Assembly: GCA_030018555.1 (NCBI GenBank)
Contig: JASEHY010000011.1
Coordinates: forward strand, 1 to 15,420
Direction: 5' to 3'
DNA from: Planctomycetota bacterium
GTDB taxonomy: Bacteria; Planctomycetota; MHYJ01; JACQXL01
Length of the DNA: 15,420 nucleotides
The notes under the pieces are model-generated. The model saw only the letters and a list, made by a program, of their open reading frames with translations, was not told where the DNA came from and made no database searches. Position 1 is the stretch's first letter; each line of letters begins with the position of its first letter. Below, in pieces: positions 7,747 to 13,423 of this stretch. Position numbers and translations under genes: made by a program.

Positions 7747-8181
7747 ATGAGAGATTATAAAGAACGGCTGGTTATTAATAGTGACCCCAAGCACTTAGAA
7801 TTAACTCGCAATTTTATTCGTAGAATACTAAAGAAAAAAGAGGTTACCCCAAGTGATAAAAACAAAATAATACTATCTACGGATGAAGCACTAAGCAATG
7901 TGATTGAACATGCCTATGAATTCAATAAAAATGGTTGTATAGATATCAATATATTTCTTGGTGATAAGAAATTTCGGATAACTATACTACACGGTGGTAA
8001 AGAATTTGACCCGTTGAGATGGAATAAAATCAAGGATATATCTCTCCACATCAAAGAGGGTAAAAAGAGAGGATTGGGCATCTTCCTGATGCGTCTGGTG
8101 ATGGATGAGGTAAAATACTCTTTTAAGAACGGCATAAATCAATTAACTCTTATAAAATATTTGACAAAGAGACACAGATAA
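7747..8181 (+). CDS. RsbW-like anti-sigma factor / ATPase-fold regulator
   Basis: A 144-residue GHKL-fold protein of the RsbW/SpoIIAB type, whose members bind a target (often a sigma factor) and phosphorylate their STAS antagonist. The N-box DEALSNVIEHAY (46-57) keeps the metal-binding Asn (N51) and the E47 position; the G2-like loop RGLGIFLMRLVMDEV (108-122) is intact. The G1 region reads ILHGGKEFDP (80-89): the Asp that normally contacts adenine is His (H82, codon CAC). ATP binding may therefore be weak or lost, and the protein might act only as a binding switch. A GTG at 7705 would add 14 residues, but it lies in a hairpin arm and the next codons cross a palindrome. ATG 7747, followed directly by the usual RsbW-type beginning (RLVINSDPKHLELTRNF), is preferred. 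It lies between the phosphatase and STAS genes. Confidence 0.85.
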   Translation: MRDYKERLVINSDPKHLELTRNFIRRILKKKEVTPSDKNKIILSTDEALSNVIEHAYEFNKNGCIDINIFLGDKKFRITILHGGKEFDPLRWNKIKDISLHIKEGKKRGLGIFLMRLVMDEVKYSFKNGINQLTLIKYLTKRHR

Positions 8182-8202
8182 GTAAAATTCCAAGATTTAT
8201 CT

Positions 8203-8209
8203 AAGGAGG
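8203..8209 (+). promoter_or_regulatory. Shine-Dalgarno of the STAS gene
   Basis: AAGGAGG sits five bases before the ATG at 8215. It is the only strong ribosome binding site in the three-gene set, suggesting that the STAS protein is made in excess of its partners. Confidence 0.8.
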
Positions 8210-8214
8210 ATTAA

Positions 8215-8562
8215 ATGGCAGAATTGAAAGTTGAGATGCAGAAGTTGCCTAATGGTGTTATTCTTGTTAAACCCAGAGGATTTTTAGATGCCTATACCTA
8301 TGGTGATTTTGAGCAGACAATTAATAGTCTATTCAATGAGAAAATGTATAGATTGATTGTTGATATGTCTGCGGTGGATTATATCTCAAGTGCAGGTGCG
8401 GGTGTCTTTATCGCCTCTATCGGCGTAGCACAGGAAAATCAGGGTAATATAGTTATTGTCAGACCTAAACCTGCTATTAAGGAGGTATTTGACCTGTTAG
8501 GGCTGAGCCAGATATTTGTTATTACTGATAATATGGAAAAAGCCCTCTTGAGTCTTGCATAA
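8215..8562 (+). CDS. STAS-domain anti-anti-sigma factor (RsbV/SpoIIAA-like)
   Basis: A 115-residue single STAS domain, the usual length for this family. The beta strand and loop DMSAVDYISSAGAGVF (50-65) contain the conserved phosphoacceptor position at Ser59, aligned with the Ser of the D-S-T-G-L-G motif in RsbV-type proteins. The C-terminal part (NIVIVRPKPAIKEVFDLLGL, then FVITDNMEKALLSL) has the typical helix/strand pattern. In known systems the unphosphorylated form binds the RsbW-like partner and frees that partner's target; phosphorylation reverses this and a PP2C phosphatase resets it. Both expected partners are encoded directly upstream, so this is the read-out of a partner switch. The target is not in the window. 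Confidence 0.92.
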   Translation: MAELKVEMQKLPNGVILVKPRGFLDAYTYGDFEQTINSLFNEKMYRLIVDMSAVDYISSAGAGVFIASIGVAQENQGNIVIVRPKPAIKEVFDLLGLSQIFVITDNMEKALLSLA

Positions 8563-8875
8563 ACAAACTTTCCCAATTGCGAATTTATCGGAAAGAATAA
8601 CACGAATCAGATTCATCCCGTTAGAAGTGAAGGAGATCACGTTCTACGATAGAGTGAAATTACATCTTCACTTCTAACGGGGCGGATACGGCGAAGAAGA
8701 CCCCGAAAGCTTTCGGGGGTGGGATTCGTTCCATAAGTTCACCCTGTCCTTCACGATAGCCATCGTCCTGTGAAGGACAGGATCCCGTCGCCCTCTACCC
8801 CGATTAATCGGGGGAAGGGTCAGAGGGATAAGGGTGTTATTCGTGTTTAGTATTAGTCCGGTTTAGTCATTTTCT
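8563..8875. other. Intergenic repeat block after the partner-switch genes
   Basis: No gene or T-rich terminator seen. Four palindromic units follow one another: 8617-8681 (16-base arms), CCCCGAAAGCTTTCGGGG (8701-8718), 8743-8781 (12-base perfect arms CCTGTCCTTCAC/GTGAAGGACAGG), and CCCCGATTAATCGGGG (8798-8813) nested within CCCTCT/AGAGGG (8791-8796, 8822-8827). Confidence 0.8.
8617..8681. repeat. CCCGTTAGAAGT element, copy A
   Basis: Perfect 16-base arms CCCGTTAGAAGTGAAG (8617-8632) and its reverse complement (8666-8681) enclose 33 bases that contain a small TCAC/GTGA hairpin. The outer-arm sequence is shared with the element at 9345-9420, but the interior differs. Confidence 0.85.
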
Positions 8876-8946
8876 ATGCCAATAATAAAACTCCCCTACG
8901 GTAAAAAACTGCTTTCTATTAACCTTCCTCCATCCTACGCTGTTCC

Positions 8947-9026
8947 GTCCCGATTATATCGGGACGCAATCCAGCACATAACGGATTATGTGCTGGACGG
9001 CGACGGATTGCTTCGGAGTGGCGAAG
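8947..9026. repeat. Composite palindrome inserted in frame into larA
   Basis: Three hairpins in series: GTCCCGAT/ATCGGGAC (8947-8965), TCCAGCACATAA/TTATGTGCTGGA (8970-8997, perfect 12-base arms, 4-base loop), and CTTCG/CGAAG (9011-9026). GCAATCC (8966-8972) also pairs with GGATTGC (9005-9011). The whole block is read through without a stop codon as part of larA. Confidence 0.8.
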
Positions 9027-9325
9027 GACAGCATCGCTTAAATTACAAGGTTCTCAAAGTAAAAGAGCCACCTAAAATCACGAGGTTATCCGAGGAGATA
9101 TTATCCAGCTCAGGCGGTAAATCGTTTGATGATTTTTTCCGTCTGGGGGAAAGGACAAAACGCATAGCCATCATTATACCTGACAAGACCCGCCTCTGCC
9201 CGTCAGATAAGATACTACCTCTTATCATTAATCGGCTCCATAAACTTGGTATCACTGACGACAATATCAGTATCATTTTAGCACGAGGCACCCATCAAGC
9301 CCATACTAATCTTGAAATAAAGAAA

Positions 9326-10147
9326 TTAGTTGGAGAGAAGGTTTACCCCGTTAGAAGTCCGTCTCCTAATGTCTTCGGAGACGGCAGTCCCGCTAAAGCG
9401 GGACTTACTTCTAACGGGGTGAACCCCCTTAGAGTTATCAAGAAAATATCTGTAAACCGTTTCTAAATCCTTGTCTTCAAGGGCAAAACTTAGAGGGGTT
9501 CTGTCACCATTATCTCTCGGCGTAATAAGAGGGTCTATATCAAAACGAACTCTCATTCTTTCAGCAAGACTAACCATATCTTTCAGTTCATTAACATTGT
9601 TTTTCATCATAATATAATTAAAACGAATATTGAGTCCTGCTTCTTGAAGCAATGAAATGTTATTTATTGTTTTATAATATGATCCCTTTTGTCCTGTAAT
9701 ATAGTCGTGGGTTTGAGCATTTGCCCCGTAAAGCGAGATATGTATTGAGAATATATTATTGAGAGAGGACAACTCCTTGATAACAGGTCTGCTAAAGGAT
9801 GTTCCATTAGAAAATATTTGTAGTGCCAGATTTTGTCTGGCTACTCCCTGACAGATTTCCACAAAGAATGAGTGTAGTAACGGTTCACCGCCACTTAATG
9901 TGAGAAATAAACAGCCCGCCTGCCGTAACTCGCCAATGAGCATTAGAATCCTATGACGACTCATCTCCTTGCGTCTTTTATTCTCAATGCGATAGCAATG
10001 CCTGCAATTCAGATTACACAGACGAGTAATCTCTAATAAAACAGAGAGAGGAATAAAAGCCCTGTCCGTCTTTGATGCGATATCTTCTAGTATTGAATTA
10101 AATCCTGCCCCCTCCCCTTTTTCCTGCTGAGAGCATTTTTTATTCAT
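9326..10147 (-). CDS. Radical SAM peptide-modifying enzyme (PqqE/SPASM type), C-terminus lost
   Basis: Predicted radical SAM enzyme: C44-x3-C48-x2-C51 (CNLNCRHC) for the 4Fe-4S cluster, SGGEP (85-89) for SAM binding, FSNGT and ISLYGANAQTHD strand motifs of the partial TIM barrel. The stretch DPLITPRDNGDRTPLSF..EDLETVYRYFL-like near 207-238 normally precedes a Cys-rich SPASM domain in PqqE-type maturases. Here the protein turns at about residue 240 into sequence translated from the 9345-9420 palindrome and ends on the antisense of larA, giving 273 residues and no SPASM cysteines. Its ATG overlaps the last 8 bases of the PqqD-like gene, so the two are translationally coupled. Substrates of such pairs are ribosomal peptides; none is visible here. 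The enzyme is probably non-functional or altered. Confidence 0.8.
   Translation of the reverse strand: MNKKCSQQEKGEGAGFNSILEDIASKTDRAFIPLSVLLEITRLCNLNCRHCYRIENKRRKEMSRHRILMLIGELRQAGCLFLTLSGGEPLLHSFFVEICQGVARQNLALQIFSNGTSFSRPVIKELSSLNNIFSIHISLYGANAQTHDYITGQKGSYYKTINNISLLQEAGLNIRFNYIMMKNNVNELKDMVSLAERMRVRFDIDPLITPRDNGDRTPLSFALEDKDLETVYRYFLDNSKGVHPVRSKSRFSGTAVSEDIRRRTSNGVNLLSN
9345..9420. repeat. CCCGTTAGAAGT element, copy B: cloverleaf-like palindrome
   Basis: Outer perfect 14-base arms ACCCCGTTAGAAGT (9345-9358) and reverse complement (9407-9420). Inside are two independent hairpins: CCGTCTCC/GGAGACGG (9359-9366, 9377-9384) and AGTCCCGCT/AGCGGGACT (9386-9394, 9397-9405). Together they can fold as a three-way junction. 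The element spans the 3' ends of larA and the radical SAM gene. Confidence 0.9.
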
Positions 10148-10439
10148 CAGGAATAACTTTTATCAGGTTTTTCTCCATAATGGTATTCAGGAATTGAATG
10201 ACATCATAACGGGCTGTTTGTTTATCTATATCGTATTCATCAGTAATGCTATTTATTATGTCGCTCACTTTCCGTCCCCCCCCCTTCTGTTTGAGTTTTT
10301 CCCAGATATAGGCGCCAACCTCATTTAACTGATGTAGGACTCTATTCTTGGGGTCAACTATAAATATCTCATTCTCTATTTCTTGAAAAGGGTACTCTAT
10401 TCTTTTAATAGTGTTATCAATCTGGATAGTGGTGGACAT
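10140..10439 (-). CDS. PqqD-like peptide-binding protein (RiPP recognition element)
   Basis: A 99-residue PqqD-family protein. Such proteins bind the leader of a ribosomally made precursor peptide and present it to a radical SAM partner. Support: NRVLHQLNEVGAYIWEKL (32-49, the family's L-N-x-x-(A/G)-x-x-I-W segment), VSDIINSITDEYDID (58-72), a following helix ARYDVIQFLNTIMEKNLI (76-93), the normal size, and the overlapping radical SAM gene. It starts 16 bases after the alaS stop, so it probably shares the alaS transcript; only a weak GGAG lies upstream. A run of nine C on the plus strand (10276-10284) encodes KGGGRK and is a slippage-prone tract. The specific pathway cannot be named. Confidence 0.8.
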   Translation of the reverse strand: MSTTIQIDNTIKRIEYPFQEIENEIFIVDPKNRVLHQLNEVGAYIWEKLKQKGGGRKVSDIINSITDEYDIDKQTARYDVIQFLNTIMEKNLIKVIPDE

Positions 10440-10455
10440 AATATGAAGAACTCCG

Positions 10456-13149
10456 TCATCCCCTTTTTATCCCGCCAATGCGGGATTTAATAAGATTGGC
10501 GAAATGGGTGAGAGCATCGGTGAGTTTGTCTGCTCTTTTTCCGCCTGCCTGCGCCAGGTCTTTTCTGCCCCCGCCACTGCCTTCTATAATAGGCGCTATC
10601 TCTTTGATAAGAGACACCGCATTAAAGTCGTCACTGCATAACCTCGGGGTGAGCATCAGGAGCATATTTGCCTTGTTGTCCCGGGCAGTGGCTAAAAGGG
10701 CAATGACAGTTTCTCCTCTATTCCTGATATGGTCAGCAATTAGACGCAGGTCTTCTATTGTTTTGCCCTCTACGATTTCAGTTATAAGTTTGAGCCCTGC
10801 CTGTGCGATGGGTATATGGATCGCTCGCTCTAAAAGAGCATCCGCAATCTGTCTGTTCTCCTCCTTGTGATAGTTTGCTAATTGCATCTGGGTCTGTTCT
10901 AACCTTTCAGAGAGTTGTTTTATTTTGTGAGGAACTTGATGGATAGTAGTTTGTAGTAACGAAGCGCTCTGGTCAAGAATCCTTTCCAGTTCATAGGTTT
11001 TTTTAAGGGCTTCTCTGCCAGTGAGCGCCTCAATCCTTCTGATGCCTGAAGAAATAGAAGCATCAGAGATGATTCTGAAGTAGCCAATCTCTCCGGTCTG
11101 TTTTATATGTGAGCCACCGCAGAGTTCTTTGCTGTAATCTCCGATACTCAAGACCCTGACTGTGTCGGCATATTTTTCAGAGAATAAAGCCGTCGCACCC
11201 ATCTTTTTCGCCTGTTCCAGCCCCATTGTTCTGGCGCTAACATTAGCATTTTCACGGATGCGCTGATTGACCAGTTCTTCTATGGCACGAATCTCGTGCT
11301 CGCTGGGAGGCTGGCTCATAGAATAATCAAAACGCAATCTATCAGAAAGCACCAGAGAACCGGATTGTTCCACAGTTGGTCCCAAGATGCTTCTTAAAGC
11401 ATAGTGAAGCAGATGTGTTGCGGTATGATTAGCGGCAATCATCTCTCTTCTTTCAGGAGAAACCTCTGCTTTGATTTTCATCCCTGTTTTGAGACAACCC
11501 TGTTTTAGTTTGCCGATATGGAGGATATATTTTTCTGCCTTTTGGGTATCGGTAACCTCAAAGATGGTATCGTCTGTTTTAAGGTAGCCGGTATCGGCGC
11601 ACTGACCGCCTGATTCAGGATAGAAAGGAGAGTGGTCTGTAATAATAACTATTTCGTCTTCAAGTGGTAGAAAGTTTTCTTCGGGGTATCTCGGGGTTAG
11701 TTTACCTTTTAGGATAATTCCTTCCAGAGTAACCTCGGCGGAGAGCGTTTCGTCGCCGAGGTATTTGGTTTCAGCGAGGATGTTTCTAATCTCGTCTATC
11801 TCACTGGTGTTGAAGATTTCTGACGCGATTTTAGAGCCAGCCCTTGACATCGCCTTCTGTTCTGACAATGCCTTTTCATATTCACTTATATCCAGTTTGA
11901 ATCCTTTCTCGTGCAGGATGGATTCGGTCAAATCCACAGGGAATCCATAGGTGTCATACAACTTAAAGGCAGATTCGCCGGGGAATATTTTAGTCCCGCT
12001 ATCTTTCAGCCCCTTAATGGTCTCCTCTAACATTTTCATTCCTGATTCTACGGTTTCCAGAAATTTCTCTTCTTCTGCCTTGATGACCCTTGCAATATGA
12101 ATGTGTTTATCTTTTAATTCAGGATATGCCTTTCCCATTACTTCACAAACAACTGGCACGACTTTATATAAGAATGGCTTTTCCATTCCTAAATTCATAC
12201 CGTCTCTGACCGCCCTTCTGAGGATTCTGCGTTCAACATAGCCCCTGCCTTCATTAGAGGGCGAAACACCATCAGCAATAAGGAATGTCAGGGCACGAGA
12301 ATGGTCGGCAATCCTTTTTACTCTCGTTCCTTCCTCGCTTGAAGGGACATACTCTATTTTGACGAGATTGACAATATGTTTGATGATTATCTTAAAGACA
12401 TCAATATCAAAGTTGGAGACCACGTTTTGCATCACTGCGGAAATCCGCTCCAGTCCCATTCCGGTATCAATATTCTTCTTTTTTAGAGGAACCAATTTCC
12501 CTTTGTCCTGGCGGTCAAATTCCATAAAGACCAGATTCCAGACTTCCACAAAACGATTGCAATCACAATCAACCGAACAGGTGGGCAAGCCACAGCCGTA
12601 TTCTTTACCGAAATCATAGTATATCTCCGAACAAGGACCGCAGGGACCATTAGGTCCGTCAGACGGTGCATTAGCAGGCCAGTAATTAGTATCCTCTCCA
12701 AAACTGAATAACTTGTCCTCAGGCATCTCTATCTCATCACGCCAGATGTTATAAGCAGTTTTATCATCCTCAAAGACAGTAACGATGAGTTTTTCAGGAG
12801 AGATTTTTAGCCATTTAGTAAGAAACTCCCAGGCAAAGAGGATGGCTTCTCGTTTGAAATAATCACCGAAGGAGAAATTGCCCAGCATCTCAAAAAAGGT
12901 ATGATGTGAAAAAGTTCGTCCAACCCTTTCTATATCAACAGTGCGCAGGCATTTTTGAGATGAAGCCACTCTTAAAGAGAGTGGTGTTGCAGAGCCGAGA
13001 AAATAATTCTTGAATTGGTTCATCCCGGCACCAGTAAAAAGAAGTGATGGGTCAGGAATATTCGGAACTAAAGAATCACTCGGATATATCCGATGACCCT
13101 TTTCCTTGAAAAACTCCAGAAATAAACTTCTGACTTCATCAACCCTCAT
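10456..13149 (-). CDS. alaS: Alanine--tRNA ligase
   Basis: Cytoplasmic class II synthetase that charges tRNA-Ala and clears Ser/Gly mischarging. From the chosen start (MRVDEVRSLFLEFFKEKGH) it has 897 residues, near the usual 870-890. Seen in order: FTGAGMNQFKNYFLG (38-52), the class II motif region SSQKCLRTVDIERVGRT (63-79) and SHHTFFEMLGNFSFGDYF (81-98), the editing-domain metal motifs HTATH and CGGSH, and the C-Ala glycine-rich GSGGGRKDLAQAGG (857-870). An in-frame ATG at 13188 would add 13 residues from CACAGATT-type repeat sequence; the family start argues for 13149. No clear ribosome binding site; a TATACT (13164-13169, minus strand) lies just upstream. The last codons (KSRIGGIKRG) come from a palindrome at 10469-10486. 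Gene order recA then alaS is also known in enterobacteria. Confidence 0.96.
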   Translation of the reverse strand: MRVDEVRSLFLEFFKEKGHRIYPSDSLVPNIPDPSLLFTGAGMNQFKNYFLGSATPLSLRVASSQKCLRTVDIERVGRTFSHHTFFEMLGNFSFGDYFKREAILFAWEFLTKWLKISPEKLIVTVFEDDKTAYNIWRDEIEMPEDKLFSFGEDTNYWPANAPSDGPNGPCGPCSEIYYDFGKEYGCGLPTCSVDCDCNRFVEVWNLVFMEFDRQDKGKLVPLKKKNIDTGMGLERISAVMQNVVSNFDIDVFKIIIKHIVNLVKIEYVPSSEEGTRVKRIADHSRALTFLIADGVSPSNEGRGYVERRILRRAVRDGMNLGMEKPFLYKVVPVVCEVMGKAYPELKDKHIHIARVIKAEEEKFLETVESGMKMLEETIKGLKDSGTKIFPGESAFKLYDTYGFPVDLTESILHEKGFKLDISEYEKALSEQKAMSRAGSKIASEIFNTSEIDEIRNILAETKYLGDETLSAEVTLEGIILKGKLTPRYPEENFLPLEDEIVIITDHSPFYPESGGQCADTGYLKTDDTIFEVTDTQKAEKYILHIGKLKQGCLKTGMKIKAEVSPERREMIAANHTATHLLHYALRSILGPTVEQSGSLVLSDRLRFDYSMSQPPSEHEIRAIEELVNQRIRENANVSARTMGLEQAKKMGATALFSEKYADTVRVLSIGDYSKELCGGSHIKQTGEIGYFRIISDASISSGIRRIEALTGREALKKTYELERILDQSASLLQTTIHQVPHKIKQLSERLEQTQMQLANYHKEENRQIADALLERAIHIPIAQAGLKLITEIVEGKTIEDLRLIADHIRNRGETVIALLATARDNKANMLLMLTPRLCSDDFNAVSLIKEIAPIIEGSGGGRKDLAQAGGKRADKLTDALTHFANLIKSRIGGIKRG
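10469..10486. repeat. Palindrome forming the alaS 3' end
   Basis: ATCCCGC (10469-10475) and GCGGGAT (10480-10486) with a 4-base loop lie within the last ten codons of alaS, next to the stop codon and just upstream of the PqqD-like gene. Confidence 0.75.
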
Positions 13150-13189
13150 AGAAAATAACTTGCAGTATAGGAAAGTATAAAAATGCAAC

Positions 13190-13423
13190 CACAGATTTCA
13201 CTCTACGAACCCTGACGGGTTCTTCCCACGACCCTCCCCGAATGCTTTCGGGGTGGACGAGAACCCTGAAGGGCAGAGCGACCCTTCGGATGCAGAGCAT
13301 CCTCAGGATGCGAAGCAGAACCCGGAACGGGCAGATTACACCGATTATCCCGCCGAGGCGGGATGGGTCTTAAATTGGACCATCTGTGACATCTGTGTAA
13401 TCTGTGGTTACGAAGTTTTCTTG
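13190..13423. repeat. Repeat block between alaS and recA
   Basis: Modules in order: CACAGATT; the 34-base repeat also at 1-34, inverted (13199-13232); CCCCGAA/TTCGGGG (13236-13253); CCCTGAAGGG (13264-13273); GCATCC/GGATGC (13297-13311); CAGATTACA (13332-13340); ATCCCGCC/GGCGGGAT (13347-13364); three 9-base units beginning ATCTGTG (13382-13408); and GTTACGAAGTTTTCTTG (13407-13423), an inverted copy of 222-238, ending exactly at the recA stop codon. An open plus-strand frame here (13253-13615) is repeat-derived. No T-run terminator is visible. Confidence 0.8.

Larger units (their letters stand above)
8876..9466 (+). pseudogene. Truncated LarA-family gene (nickel-dependent lactate racemase type) with an in-frame palindrome insert
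   Basis: The native part resembles the N-terminal domain of LarA/DUF2088 proteins: start MPIIKLPYGKKLLSINLP, KVKEPP (61-66), IIPDKTRLCP (100-109, the family's D-x-T-R motif), KLGITDDNISIILARGTHQ (123-141) and KKLVGEKV (149-156). Family members are about 420 residues; here recognisable sequence stops at V156. Residues 157-196 come from a palindromic repeat (9345-9420) and then from the antisense of the radical SAM gene. The C-terminal part, with the catalytic Lys and the later His residues that hold the nickel-pincer cofactor in LarA, is missing, so the product cannot be a working racemase. About residues 23-57 are an in-frame insertion of another palindromic element. No ribosome binding site is visible. 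LarA-like proteins have varied substrates, so lactate is not certain even for the ancestor. Confidence 0.8.

Noticed and set aside
8563..8875. tRNA or other structured RNA gene in the hairpin-rich gap
   Set aside because: No T-loop consensus, anticodon stem or CCA-compatible fold; the hairpins belong to recurring repeat families.
13150..13188. Upstream ATG adding 13 residues to alaS
   Set aside because: The extension is hydrophobic and partly repeat-derived, while AlaRS proteins begin at the MRVDEVRSLFLEFF-type segment.
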